64,000 nt of DNA from Actinophytocola sp036402745 (lineage in GTDB: Bacteria; Actinomycetota; Actinomycetes; Mycobacteriales; Pseudonocardiaceae): positions 1 through 64,000 of the forward strand of contig NZ_DASWSJ010000113.1 in the NCBI RefSeq assembly GCF_036402745.1, given 5' to 3'. Made by a program: the position numbers and the translations under genes. Each line of letters begins with the position of its first letter. Position 1 is the stretch's first letter. Under the pieces are notes generated by a model, which made no database searches, was not told the origin of the DNA, and was given only the letters and a program-made list of their open reading frames with translations. Below, piece after piece: positions 16,134-26,133 of the stretch.

Positions 16134-16841
16134 TCAGCCCGACGCCGGCGCCGCCGGCGGCTCCAGCCGGTAGCCGTGCCCGCGGATGGTGGCGATCTCC
16201 GGCACCTGCCCGGCCCCGGCGGCCTCGGTGAGCTTGCGGCGGATGGCGGCGACGTGCACGTCCAGCGTCTTGGTGGAGCCGAACCACTGGGCGTCCCACA
16301 CGTCGGCCATCAGGGTCTCTCGCCGGACGGCGACCCCGGGCTCCCGGGCCAGCCTCAGCATCAGGTCGAACTCCTTGGCACGCAACGACAGCTCGTGGTC
16401 GGCGACGGTGACCCGGCGCGCCGCCGGGTCGATGCGCAGCTGGCCGATCTCGACCAGCTCGGCGTCCTCGTTGGCGCTGGACTCGCGGCGCAGGTGGGCC
16501 CGGATCCGCGCGTGGAGCTCGGCCAGCCGCACCGGCTTGGTGAGGTAGTCGTCGGCGCCGGCCTCGAGCCCGACGACGACGTCCATCTCCTCGGCCCGCG
16601 CGGTGACGATGACCAGGACGCAGGCGGGCTGGATCTCGCGGAACCGGCGGCACACCTCGGTGCCGTCGAGGTCCGGCAGGCCCAGGTCGATGAGCGCGAG
16701 GTCGAAGGTGTTGCCGGCGGCGTCACGCAGCGCGTCCCGGCCGGTCCGCTGCCAGCGCACGTCGTGGCCGTGCTGCTGCAGGCTCGCCTGCAGCACCTGG
16801 CCGATCGTCTGGTCGTCCTCGACCACCAGGAGTCTCGCCAC
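16134..16841 (-). CDS. OmpR-family response regulator
   Basis: 235 residues: receiver domain with Asp 52 as phosphorylation site (LALIDLGLPDLDG), acidic pair EDD at 8-10, conserved Lys in DYLTKPV, then a winged-helix DNA-binding domain from about 130 ending in IATIRGHGYRLEPP. Cognate to the kinase gene 10 bases downstream and 9 bases from the SHOCT gene upstream. Probably one operon with PAP2 and SHOCT genes. Confidence 0.94.
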   Translation of the reverse strand: MARLLVVEDDQTIGQVLQASLQQHGHDVRWQRTGRDALRDAAGNTFDLALIDLGLPDLDGTEVCRRFREIQPACVLVIVTARAEEMDVVVGLEAGADDYLTKPVRLAELHARIRAHLRRESSANEDAELVEIGQLRIDPAARRVTVADHELSLRAKEFDLMLRLAREPGVAVRRETLMADVWDAQWFGSTKTLDVHVAAIRRKLTEAAGAGQVPEIATIRGHGYRLEPPAAPASG

Positions 16842-16850
16842 GCGCCCAGC

Positions 16851-17117
16851 CTATCCGGCGGCAGGGCGGTCGCCAGTCGTCGAGCCCGCGCTGGTGCTGA
16901 AGGCCGTGCCGTAGCGGCGGTCGAGGTAGACGTCGATGCCGATCTGGCCCCGGAGGTAGCGGGCACGGAGGTCGCGGTCGGTGCGGTCGTCGATGACCGG
17001 CGTGTCGAACCGGACCGGGTGCGGTGTCACGTGACCCGGCCGGGCGTGCCGGAGCATGCCGCTGACCGCGATCACGATCACCAGCCCGACCGCGGCGCCG
17101 AGCACCATGGCAGTCAT
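16851..17117 (-). CDS. Small membrane protein with SHOCT-like tail
   Basis: 88 residues. One N-terminal helix (about 2-22), a polar linker, then RYLRGQIGIDVYLDRR at 53-68, which matches the short SHOCT-like motif found at the ends of many small actinobacterial membrane proteins. Function unknown; SHOCT motifs are thought to mediate oligomerisation. The ATG overlaps the PAP2 stop by 4 bases and the gene ends 9 bases before the response regulator. Confidence 0.72.
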   Translation of the reverse strand: MTAMVLGAAVGLVIVIAVSGMLRHARPGHVTPHPVRFDTPVIDDRTDRDLRARYLRGQIGIDVYLDRRYGTAFSTSAGSTTGDRPAAG

Positions 17118-17836
17118 GACTCACCTCGCTCACCCTGGTCTCGCTGTCCCTGGTCCGTCGGATCCAGCGTAGGAAGCGGCCGGTTCGCCACCTGCCAACG
17201 CGAGGTAAGCGCGCAGCAAATCGCCAGCCACAGCCCGCCGAGCAGCCAGCCGGCGAGCACGTCCGACGGCCAGTGCACGCCGAGGTAGACCCGGCTGAGC
17301 CCGATGGCGACGACGACCAGCACGCCGGCCGCGATCACCACCGCCCGCACCGCGCGCCCGGCCAGCCGCGACACGAGGACCACCGTCAGCACCCCGACCA
17401 CCGCCGCGGCGCCGAGGCTGTGTCCCGAGGGGTAGGACCAGCTGGTCTCCACCATCAGCCGGTCGGCGACGGGTGGCCGGGGTCGCCCGACGACGTTCTT
17501 GGCCAGCGGCACCAGCAGCCCGGCCCCGCCGGTCGTCACACCCACGAGGATCGCCTGCGCCCATTGCCGGCGCCACGCCAGCCACGCGGCCACGCACCCG
17601 GCCAGCACCGCGAGCACCGTGGTGCTGCCGAGCGTGCTCACCCCGTTGGCCAGCTGGGTGAGCACCGGCGACCGGTGCGCGACGATCCACTGGTGCCACG
17701 GCCGGTCGACCACGGTGAGCCCGTCGTGGTCGAAGACGTTGTCGGTGAGCTCGGCGAGGACCAGCCCGACCAGCACGAGCGCCCCCACCCGCCCGACCAT
17801 CCACGCGACGGGACGTGACTGGGTGGCTGCGGTCAT
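17114..17836 (-). CDS. PAP2-family membrane phosphatase
   Basis: 240-residue integral membrane acid phosphatase of the PAP2 superfamily, acting on lipid phosphates such as phosphatidic acid, PGP or undecaprenyl diphosphate. The three signature motifs are present: KNVVGRPRP, PSGHS and SRVYLGVHWPSD. Six helices. I use the ATG at 17836 instead of the ORF start 60 bases upstream, whose first twenty residues look non-coding. First gene of the PAP2, SHOCT, regulator, kinase operon. It may recycle lipid carrier or remodel phospholipid beside the lysyl-PG synthase. Confidence 0.9.
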   Translation of the reverse strand: MTAATQSRPVAWMVGRVGALVLVGLVLAELTDNVFDHDGLTVVDRPWHQWIVAHRSPVLTQLANGVSTLGSTTVLAVLAGCVAAWLAWRRQWAQAILVGVTTGGAGLLVPLAKNVVGRPRPPVADRLMVETSWSYPSGHSLGAAAVVGVLTVVLVSRLAGRAVRAVVIAAGVLVVVAIGLSRVYLGVHWPSDVLAGWLLGGLWLAICCALTSRWQVANRPLPTLDPTDQGQRDQGERGES

Positions 17837-18013
17837 CTGCCGAGCGTATGGACCGATCGGCACACACCCGGCCAACGCCGGGTTAGCGCAGGGCAAACCC
17901 GTCTGCTCCGGCGCGCGGCCGCCGGGAGGTCAGGCGCCGCCGGTCGGGCACAGCTCTCCGCGGTGCGGCAGGGAACGCACCCCGAGCTCGCGGCGGATTC
18001 CGTTGCCCGCCAA

Positions 18014-18113
18014 GCCTTCTGACTTGGGCCGAAGGCAGACGTGCGGCCAGGACAGCGGCGAGCGGCGCCGCGACGGGGTCAGAAGGCGGGGTCAGAAAGG
18101 CGGGTCAGAAGGC
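18014..18113. repeat. GTCAGAAGGC element: three direct copies and one inverted copy
   Basis: GTCAGAAGGC occurs at 18078-18087 and 18104-18113, with a near copy containing one extra A between them, and its reverse complement GCCTTCTGAC lies at 18014-18023. The last direct copy contains the stop codon of the DoxX gene, so the gene tail looks triplicated into the 3' region. A GCCTTC/GAAGGC stem at 18014-18036 may terminate the minus-strand doxX transcript. The rest of the 268-base space to the PAP2 start shows nothing recognisable. Confidence 0.5.
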
Positions 18114-18476
18114 GTAGGGGCCGAAGCGTCCCCATGCGACGATCGCGGCCAGTACGAAGAGGACCGCGTTGGGCCCGAAGCCCGAGTATTCCTTGCGGCG
18201 GGCGTGGGTCACGGCGGCCAGGACCATGGTCACGGCCAGGCCCGTGGCGGCCAGCGGGGTCAGCACCGGGGCTATGCCGGTGATTGGGGGCAGGATCAGG
18301 CCGATGGCGCCCAGCACCTCGACGATCCCGATGAAGCGCACCGTCGCGGGGGAGAAGTCCTCCACCCACGGCATCCTCGGCGCGAGCTTGTCCTTGGGCT
18401 GGGTCGACTTCACCCCACCGGACAGCGCGAACAGCACGGCCAGCAGGACCTGCAGGATCCACAGGAAGACGTTCAT
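18105..18476 (-). CDS. DoxX-family membrane protein
   Basis: 123 residues with four helices, the size and pattern of DoxX/DoxD-like proteins (opening VFLWILQVLLAVLFALSGGVK, later FIGIVEVLGAIGLILPP). Members occur in redox or oxidative-stress settings but the biochemical role is unsettled. The start at 18476 faces a TetR gene 57 bases away, across an inverted repeat that is the likely shared operator, so it is probably the regulated target of that TetR. Confidence 0.85.
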   Translation of the reverse strand: MNVFLWILQVLLAVLFALSGGVKSTQPKDKLAPRMPWVEDFSPATVRFIGIVEVLGAIGLILPPITGIAPVLTPLAATGLAVTMVLAAVTHARRKEYSGFGPNAVLFVLAAIVAWGRFGPYAF

Positions 18477-18494
18477 GGCGCGGAGCGTACCGCA

Positions 18495-18520
18495 CGAAGT
18501 GGAAAAGGCACTCCATTTCG
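18495..18520. promoter_or_regulatory. TetR operator candidate between doxX and tetR
   Basis: CGAAGTGGA and TCCATTTCG are 9-bp arms with one mismatch and an 8-base spacer, centred in the 57-base divergent intergenic region. A TATGCT -10-like hexamer for the tetR direction follows at 18522. Position and size fit an autoregulatory TetR site. Confidence 0.55.
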
Positions 18521-18533
18521 GTATGCTGGCACC

Positions 18534-19193
18534 ATGGCCGATGAGGCCGCGCCCTTGCGCAGCGACGCCGAACGCAACCGGGACCGCATCCTGGCCGCGG
18601 CCCGCCGGCGCTACGCCACCGACGGCATCAACGTCTCCATGGCCTGCCTCGCCCGCGACGCGGGCGTCGGCATCGCCACGCTCTTCCGGCGCTTCCCCAC
18701 CCGCCAGGACCTCGTCGCCGCCGTGTTCGCGGAGACCATGGACGCCTACGCCGACGCCACCGCCACGGCCCTCGCCGACCCCGACCCCTGGCACGGCTTC
18801 ACCGGCTACCTCGAGACCGTCTGCGCCATGCAGGCCGCCGACCGCGGCTTCGCCGAGCTGCTGACCATGACCTTCCCCACCGCCAAGGCCCTGGAGGCCC
18901 GGCGCGCCGAGGCGTACGCGGGGTTCACCGCGCTGATCGCCCGCGCCAAGGCCGCCGGCAAGCTCCGGCCGGACTTCACGCCGGAGGACCTCGGCCTGCT
19001 GCTCATGGCCAACGCCGGCGTCATCGCGGCCACCCGCGGTGCCGCTCCCGACGCCTGGCGCCGCCTGGTCGGCTACATGCTCCAGGCCTTCGCCGTCCAC
19101 GACGCGGACGCGCTGCCGCCCGCCCTCGACCCCACCGCGCTCTTCCGGGCGATGGTCCGGCTCAACCGCGACGCGCGGGCGGGCGAGACGTAG
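18534..19193 (+). CDS. TetR-family transcriptional regulator
   Basis: 219 residues. The N-terminal helix-turn-helix (about 15-62) reads RDRILAAARRRYATDGINVSMACLARDAGVGIATLFRRFPTR in segments, typical of TetR. The C-terminal ligand domain is of the SCO-type found in actinobacteria. The start at 18534 follows the operator candidate; the frame is open far upstream (to 17499) but that is antisense to other genes. It is divergent from doxX and 14 bases upstream of an LLM oxidoreductase, so it may control both. The inducer is unknown. Confidence 0.9.
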   Translation: MADEAAPLRSDAERNRDRILAAARRRYATDGINVSMACLARDAGVGIATLFRRFPTRQDLVAAVFAETMDAYADATATALADPDPWHGFTGYLETVCAMQAADRGFAELLTMTFPTAKALEARRAEAYAGFTALIARAKAAGKLRPDFTPEDLGLLLMANAGVIAATRGAAPDAWRRLVGYMLQAFAVHDADALPPALDPTALFRAMVRLNRDARAGET

Positions 19194-19207
19194 AAGGGAA
19201 CTCCGTC

Positions 19208-20113
19208 ATGCGAATCGGCTTCGCCCTGCCGCAGTTCGGCGCGCTGGCCCACCAGCCCGACCAGGTGGCGCGCTTCGCCGAGCAGGCCGAGCAGCAGCTG
19301 GGCGCCGACAGCCTGTGGGTCGGCGACCGGCTGCTCGCCCCGGTCGACCCGACCGTGGGCTACGGCGGCGGCACCACGATCCCGGCGGAGTTCAACTCCA
19401 TCCTCGACCCGTTCGGCCTGCTCACCGTCGCCGCCACGGTCACCGGGCGGGTCCAGCTCGGCACCAATGTCCTCAATGCCCCGTGGTACCCGCCCGCGAT
19501 CTTCGCCCGCTCGCTCACCAGCATCGACCAGTTCAGCGCCGGCCGGCTGCTGCTGGGCCTCGGCATCGGCTGGTCGCCGGAGGAGTACGTGGCCGCGGGG
19601 ATCCCCATGACCGAGCGCGGTGCCCGGCTCGACGAGTGTCTCGACGCGCTCGACGCGCTGTGGACCGCCGACCCCGCCGAGTACCACGGCCGGCACTGGT
19701 CGGTGCCCGCCACCCGGGTGGAGCTCACCCCGGCACAGAAGGGCGGCCCGCCGATCTATCTGGCGGGCTTCGCCCCGGCCGCCGTGCGCCGGGTCGCCCG
19801 CCGCGCCGACGGCTGGCTTCCCGTGTACCGGCCGGGCACCCGCGAGTTCGACCCCGAGGCCACGATCGCCGCACCCCTGGCCCGCATCCGCAAGCTTGCC
19901 GCGGCGCAGGGGCGCGACCCGGCGAGCATCGGCACCGTGCTGCGCGTCTACCCCGTCGCGGGCGTCAGCGCGCGGGAGTGCGCCACCGCCCTCGTCCGGG
20001 CCGAGCGGGAGGCCGGCACGGACCACGCGTTCGTCGACCTCCAGTGCCTGGCCGAGAGCGTCGACCACGCACTGGAGCTGGCCGGGCGCATCCTCGAGCA
20101 CGCCCGCCGGTAG
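19208..20113 (+). CDS. LLM-class (F420- or flavin-dependent) oxidoreductase
   Basis: 301 residues, luciferase-like TIM-barrel. Family stretches are RIGFALPQFG at the start, LTVAATVTGRVQLGTNVLNAPWYPP, SLTSIDQFSAGRLLLGLGIGWSPEEY and GPPIYLAGFAPAAVRRVARRADGWLP. Actinobacterial members of this subgroup often use F420. A GAAGGGAA ribosome site precedes the ATG, and the gene is 14 bases after tetR, so one transcript is likely. Substrate unknown. Confidence 0.9.
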   Translation: MRIGFALPQFGALAHQPDQVARFAEQAEQQLGADSLWVGDRLLAPVDPTVGYGGGTTIPAEFNSILDPFGLLTVAATVTGRVQLGTNVLNAPWYPPAIFARSLTSIDQFSAGRLLLGLGIGWSPEEYVAAGIPMTERGARLDECLDALDALWTADPAEYHGRHWSVPATRVELTPAQKGGPPIYLAGFAPAAVRRVARRADGWLPVYRPGTREFDPEATIAAPLARIRKLAAAQGRDPASIGTVLRVYPVAGVSARECATALVRAEREAGTDHAFVDLQCLAESVDHALELAGRILEHARR

Positions 20114-20119
20114 CCCCGG

Positions 20120-20704
20120 TCAGCCGGCCGGGTTGATCTCCGGGGTGAGGTAGTACGGGTTCTCCGTCAGCGCGCCCGCCATCCACACCTTCGGATGCGC
20201 CTTGATCATCGGGATGATCAGGTCGCCGCCGAACAGGTCCAGGTCGTACAGGCACACGGTGATCTGCGGGTAGCGGCGCATCCATCCGGTCACGCTCACC
20301 TCCTCGGCCACGAGCTCGTCGATGAGGGCCGGGGTGAGGATCGGCGCCGCCCAGCTCATGTCGCCGGCGATCCGCCCGAACGGCCGGCCGGTCGAGACGT
20401 GCTTGCGGGTGGCCCAGGTCTCCAGCGACTCGAGCAGCTCCGCGGGGGCGAACCGGCCGTCGCGCAGATGCCCTGTCTCCGGCTCGGTCAGCTCGAGGTC
20501 CCCCTTGTCGCCCAGGAGCGACCACGCGGTCTCCTTCTCTCCGTGGGCGGCGTGGAAGAGGACCGCGTGCCCGGCCCGCAGCCCCTCGGACAGGAACGGC
20601 AACAGCAGCTGGTCCCGCTGGTTCTTGCCGCGGAAGAACACGCAGAGATGATCGCGCGGGTACAGCGGTGTCCCGCCCAGCGTCGCGATGGGTGTCCTCG
20701 GCAT
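20120..20704 (-). CDS. MEDS-domain sensory protein, copy 1
   Basis: 194-residue soluble protein of the MEDS/DcmR-like sensory family. LCVFFRGKNQRDQLLLPFLSEGLRAGHAV is the characteristic opening, followed by LYDLDLFGGDLI and HPKVWMAGALTENPYYL. A GGAGG with 5-base spacing supports the ATG at 20704; a further in-frame ATG at 20746 would overlap the upstream PucR stop as ATGA and give 208 residues, so both starts are open. In the family, MEDS proteins bind small carbonyl or chlorinated compounds or work with kinases and regulators. It pairs with the PucR-type gene and has a homologue at 34533. Confidence 0.8.
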   Translation of the reverse strand: MPRTPIATLGGTPLYPRDHLCVFFRGKNQRDQLLLPFLSEGLRAGHAVLFHAAHGEKETAWSLLGDKGDLELTEPETGHLRDGRFAPAELLESLETWATRKHVSTGRPFGRIAGDMSWAAPILTPALIDELVAEEVSVTGWMRRYPQITVCLYDLDLFGGDLIIPMIKAHPKVWMAGALTENPYYLTPEINPAG

Positions 20705-20742
20705 CGTGTCCTCCATCGGGGCCCGTTCGTGCGTGGCAACGT

Positions 20743-22431
20743 TCATTCCGGGCCCCGCAGCACCTGCCACGCCCTCGTGGCCACATGCAGGTTGAGCCTG
20801 CTGTCGACGTCGTTGAGATCGAGATCGGTGATCTCCCGGATCCGGCCCAGCCGGTAGCGCAACGTGCTCCGGTGGATCATCAGGGTCGACGCGGTCTCGT
20901 CGTAGCTGCCGCCGCACTCGAGGTACTGCGACAACGTCCGGACGAGGTCGGAGCTCTTGTGCTCGTCGTAGTCCAGCAGCCGGCCGAGCCACTCCCGGAC
21001 GAACGCGACGATCTCCTTGCGACCGTCCCCTGTGTCCAGGATCCGGTACACGCCCAGCTGGTCGAACGTCGTCGCGCCGTGCGGTGTCCGCGACGCGCGC
21101 CGGATGTCCAGTGCCCGCAACGCTTCCGAGTACGACCGCGGGAAGTCGCCGGGCTGGTCGCACGGGCCGCCGACGCCCACCGCGCCGGAGCTGGCCCCGA
21201 GGTGCTCCGAGAGCGTGTGGTGCAGCGCGTGGCCGTTCGGGTGGCCGTGGACGAGGAGCACGACCGCGCCGGAGCGGCGCGAGACCAGCGTGCTCCACTT
21301 CAGCGCCGTGGCCGCCCGGCCGGCGGCCTCGGCGACCGCGTCCTCGTTCGGCAGGCCGCTCCAGCGCACCACCACCACGTGATGCGGGCCGCGCAGGTCG
21401 TGCCCGATCGCGTCGGCGCGGGCGAACGCGCTCTCGTCGTCCGTGCCGGTGATCAGGTCGTCGACGAGGTCGCGGTGCAGGCGCAGCTCGACCTCGGCGA
21501 GGTTGCGCTGGTGGGCCAGCTCCAGCGCCAGCACGGTGGTCCCGTACTCGAGCGCGAACATCTCGTGCCGGCCGGCGGTGCCGTCCGGGTCCACGAGCGA
21601 CAGCACGCCGAGCACCTCGTGCCTCGGCTTGACCAGCGAGACGAGCCGGTCCTTGTAGCGCAGCGGACGCGGGGTCGTCGCCGCCGCCCGCAGCATCTCC
21701 TCGCGCCGCTCGCCGCTGAGCTTCGGGTACGGGTGCGGCTGGCCGGGACCGCCCCACGCCCGCAGGTTGCCGAACCTGTCCTCGATCGCGACCGGCAGCC
21801 CGGTCAGCTCGTGCAGCGCGTGCGCGATGCCCGGCTCGCCGGCGCCGGAGGCGGCGATCGTGCTGAGCACGTCGTGCACGTGCGTCTGCTTCTCGAGCCG
21901 CGCGACCGAGTCGGACAGCTCCGTGTTGACCGCCTGCAGCTCGCGGGACTGCTCGCGTTCCCTGCGGTGCATCGACGCGTTCGCCAGCGCGCCGGCCGTC
22001 TGCTGCCCGAGCGCGGTGAGGAGGAAGAACTCGTCCCGCGACGGTTCCGCCGGCCCGCGCACCACCAGCCAGCCGGCCAGCCCGCTCAGCCCCCGCAAGG
22101 CGAATCCCCAGCGCCAGACGCCGTCGGGCAGGTCGACGCGGCCGCTGTTGCCGTCGAGCGACCCGACCCGCGCGTCGAGCTCCGCGTCGGCGGCTCCCGC
22201 GTCCCGACGGGTCAGTGCGCCGTCGATCACGAGGTACGCCGCGTCGACCTCGCAGCCGCTCAGCGACGGCACGGAGGTCGCGGCGAGCTGGACGATGTCG
22301 TCGGCCCTGCGGCTGTCGAACATCATCATCGAGACGACGAAGAGCCCGTAGAGCTTCGACAGCTGCGCGCGCCACCAGCTGTCCGTCCTGACCGTGTGAT
22401 CCGGAGTCGTTCCGGTAATCGTTGATGTCAC
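20743..22431 (-). CDS. PucR/CdaR-type transcriptional regulator, copy 1
   Basis: 562 residues: a GAF-like sensor region (about 40-180), a short coiled segment (about 150-190), a second sensor-like region with VAIEDRFGNLRAW, then a GGDEF-related middle part and the PucR C-terminal HTH (about 500-550; ETASTLMIHRSTLRYRLGRIREI). Same length and order as the protein at 32830, with long near-identical stretches, so the two are paralogues. Its start is divergent from the hsp20-dnaK operon across a 278-base region, which makes that operon a likely target. The stop overlaps the longer start of the MEDS gene. Confidence 0.88.
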   Translation of the reverse strand: MTSTITGTTPDHTVRTDSWWRAQLSKLYGLFVVSMMMFDSRRADDIVQLAATSVPSLSGCEVDAAYLVIDGALTRRDAGAADAELDARVGSLDGNSGRVDLPDGVWRWGFALRGLSGLAGWLVVRGPAEPSRDEFFLLTALGQQTAGALANASMHRREREQSRELQAVNTELSDSVARLEKQTHVHDVLSTIAASGAGEPGIAHALHELTGLPVAIEDRFGNLRAWGGPGQPHPYPKLSGERREEMLRAAATTPRPLRYKDRLVSLVKPRHEVLGVLSLVDPDGTAGRHEMFALEYGTTVLALELAHQRNLAEVELRLHRDLVDDLITGTDDESAFARADAIGHDLRGPHHVVVVRWSGLPNEDAVAEAAGRAATALKWSTLVSRRSGAVVLLVHGHPNGHALHHTLSEHLGASSGAVGVGGPCDQPGDFPRSYSEALRALDIRRASRTPHGATTFDQLGVYRILDTGDGRKEIVAFVREWLGRLLDYDEHKSSDLVRTLSQYLECGGSYDETASTLMIHRSTLRYRLGRIREITDLDLNDVDSRLNLHVATRAWQVLRGPE

Positions 22432-22586
22432 CGTGCCTCCCCGGTGCGGACCAGATTTCCGCGCTGACCAGGCGGCCTTGCTCTGCCAGGTCGATCGGTC
22501 GAACGCTTTTGGACCTATCAGGCCGACGCGCCGCCCTGTGCGCCTTTGTCACTGTGGGTCCTGCCGCAAGGTTCCTCACGGTCGCT

Positions 22587-22621
22587 CCGGGGTTGTCCTG
22601 AGATGCGGTTTCAAACCCCGG
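22587..22621. promoter_or_regulatory. Inverted repeats upstream of the hsp20 operon
   Basis: CCGGGGTT (22587-22594) and AACCCCGG (22614-22621) are perfect 8-bp arms, and inside them GGTTTCAAACC (22607-22617) is a nested palindrome. They lie about 90 bases before hsp20 in the divergent region shared with PucR copy 1 and are the best operator candidates there. I did not find a clear HspR HAIR box or CIRCE element in the 278 bases. Confidence 0.35.
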
Positions 22622-22709
22622 GCGAAGGAAAAAGTGCGTCGCGAGGTGCGCCGCCGACGGCGGGTTTCCGCGCGGCCGAAAACCCCTTGAAGAGGAATGA
22701 GTAGAGATC

Positions 22710-23162
22710 ATGACATTGATGCGTTTCGACCCGTTCCGCGATCTCGAGCGGCTGACCGAGCAGGCGTTGGCCGGCGGTCGGGGTCCCCGTGCGATGCCCA
22801 TCGAGGCGTTCCGCCGCGGCGAGGAGTTCGTCGTCGCGCTGGACCTGCCGGGCGTGGACCCGGAGGACGTCGACGTGACGGTGGAACGGAACGTGGTCAC
22901 GGTGCGCGCGCAGCGCAAGCCACTGCGCGGCGAAGGTGACGAGCTGCTGGTCGACGAGCGGCCGACGGGCGAGTTCAGCCGGCAGTTCTTCCTCGGGGAC
23001 AACCTGGACACCTCGCGGCTGTCCGCGCACTTCGACCGCGGCGTACTCACCATGACCATTCCCGTGGCCGAGTCCAGCAAGCCCCGCAAGATCCAGGTCG
23101 GCCACGAGGGTTCGGAGCCCAAGACCATCGAGACCGGTTCGGAGCAACCGGCCAACGCCTAG
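22710..23162 (+). CDS. Hsp20 / alpha-crystallin small heat-shock protein
   Basis: 150 residues, ATP-independent holdase that keeps unfolding proteins soluble. The N-terminal arm LMRFDPFRDLERL is followed by the alpha-crystallin domain (about 30-130: EEFVVALDLPGVDPEDVDVTVE, GEFSRQFFLG, AHFDRGVLTMTIPV). The C-terminal I-x-I type contact may be KIQV. First gene of a long stress operon: the next start is 11 bases downstream. Works upstream of DnaK and ClpB encoded in the same unit. Confidence 0.95.
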   Translation: MTLMRFDPFRDLERLTEQALAGGRGPRAMPIEAFRRGEEFVVALDLPGVDPEDVDVTVERNVVTVRAQRKPLRGEGDELLVDERPTGEFSRQFFLGDNLDTSRLSAHFDRGVLTMTIPVAESSKPRKIQVGHEGSEPKTIETGSEQPANA

Positions 23163-23173
23163 GGAGGCGAGCG

Positions 23174-23679
23174 ATGACCGCGCAGCAGCAGCCGGGTGCG
23201 ACCGCGCATTCAACGCGGCAGAGCGACACCAAACGTCGGACCATCGGGTCCTACGACAGCTACAGCGACGCCGAGCGGGCCGTGGACTACCTGTCGGACA
23301 ACCGCTTTCCGGTTCGACGGGTCGCCATCATCGGCTCGGACGTGCGGATGGTCGAGCAGGTCGTCGGGCGGCTGAACTACGGCGGCGCGGCACTGCGGGG
23401 AGCAGGCTCGGGCGCCGTCACCGGCGTGCTGATCGGGTGGCTGTTCGGACTCTTCAACTGGTACAGCCCGATCCTCGCCTCGCTCACCCTCGCCTTGTAC
23501 GGCCTGGTCTTCGGCGCGGTGATCGGCGCGCTGTTCGGCCTCATCGTGCACGCCTTGCAGCGCGGCCGCCGTGACTTCGCCTCCATCCGGGTGATGCAGC
23601 CCGCGCGCTACGAGCTCGTCGTCGACGAAGAGGTGGCCGACGAGGCCATGAACCTGCTCGCGAAGATGCCGGGAGGCGC

Positions 23680-23683
<4 letters not shown>
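23174..23683 (+). CDS. YflT/general-stress-protein-17M-like membrane protein
   Basis: 169 residues. After a polar start, an about 50-residue domain (RTIGSYDSYSDAERAVDYLSDNRFPVRRVAII in segments) matches the heat-induced stress protein YflT family. A Gly-rich hydrophobic hairpin follows (about 75-125; two helices), then a return to the fold (RYELVVDEEVADEAMNLL). Membrane insertion of a glycine-rich hairpin is typical of actinobacterial members. Function unknown. AGGGAGGCG precedes the ATG and the end overlaps dnaK. Confidence 0.75.
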
Positions 23684-25563
<1,880 letters not shown>

Positions 25564-25575
25564 GGGAGTTTTTCC

Positions 25576-26127
25576 ATGGCCACTCCAGGAAAGTCCGCGG
25601 AGCCGGGGAACTCTGCGGCGGACGCCGGAGCCGGCGCCGATTCCCGCCTCCTAGAGGCGTCGGCTCCGGCTACCGGGGCTCAGGCCGACCAGCCGAGCCC
25701 CGAGGTCGCCGAGCTCGAGGACCGGTGGCGACGGGCCATGGCCGACCTCGACAACGTGCGCAAGCGGCATGCCGAGGAGCTGCGCCGGGAACGTGCGGCC
25801 GAGCGGGCGCGGGTCGCGGCCGCCTGGCTTCCCGTGCTCGACAACCTCGAGCTGGCGCTGGCTCATGCCGGCGCGGAGCCGGGGTCCATCGTGCAGGGCA
25901 TCCTCGCGATCCGGGACCAGGCGGTGCAGATGCTCGCCTCGCTCGGGTACCCGCGGGACGACCAGACCGGCGTGCCGTTCGACCCCAACCGGCACGAGGT
26001 CGTCGCCGTCGTCGACGACCCCGAGGCGGAGCCGAACACGGTCACCCGGGTCGTACGGCCGGGCTACGGGACCGGCCGCGACGAGCTGCGGCCAACGGCT
26101 GTCGCCGTGAGCAAGCCCCGGGAGTGA
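25576..26127 (+). CDS. grpE: Nucleotide exchange factor GrpE
   Basis: 183 residues. A disordered Ala/Gly-rich start (1-45), the long helix (about 48-90; WRRAMADLDNVRKRHAEELRRERAAERA) and the beta-rich head (DQTGVPFDPNRHEVVAVV, NTVTRVVRPGYGTGRDELRPTAVAVS). Releases ADP from DnaK. A GAGGGAGTTTTTCC stretch precedes the ATG and dnaJ follows 6 bases after the stop. Confidence 0.95.
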   Translation: MATPGKSAEPGNSAADAGAGADSRLLEASAPATGAQADQPSPEVAELEDRWRRAMADLDNVRKRHAEELRRERAAERARVAAAWLPVLDNLELALAHAGAEPGSIVQGILAIRDQAVQMLASLGYPRDDQTGVPFDPNRHEVVAVVDDPEAEPNTVTRVVRPGYGTGRDELRPTAVAVSKPRE

Positions 26128-26133
26128 GCGCCG

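Noticed and set aside
22686..22706. HspR HAIR box before hsp20 (CTTGAAG-N7-AGTAGAG)
   Set aside because: Only 9 of 14 informative bases fit and it overlaps the ribosome site region.
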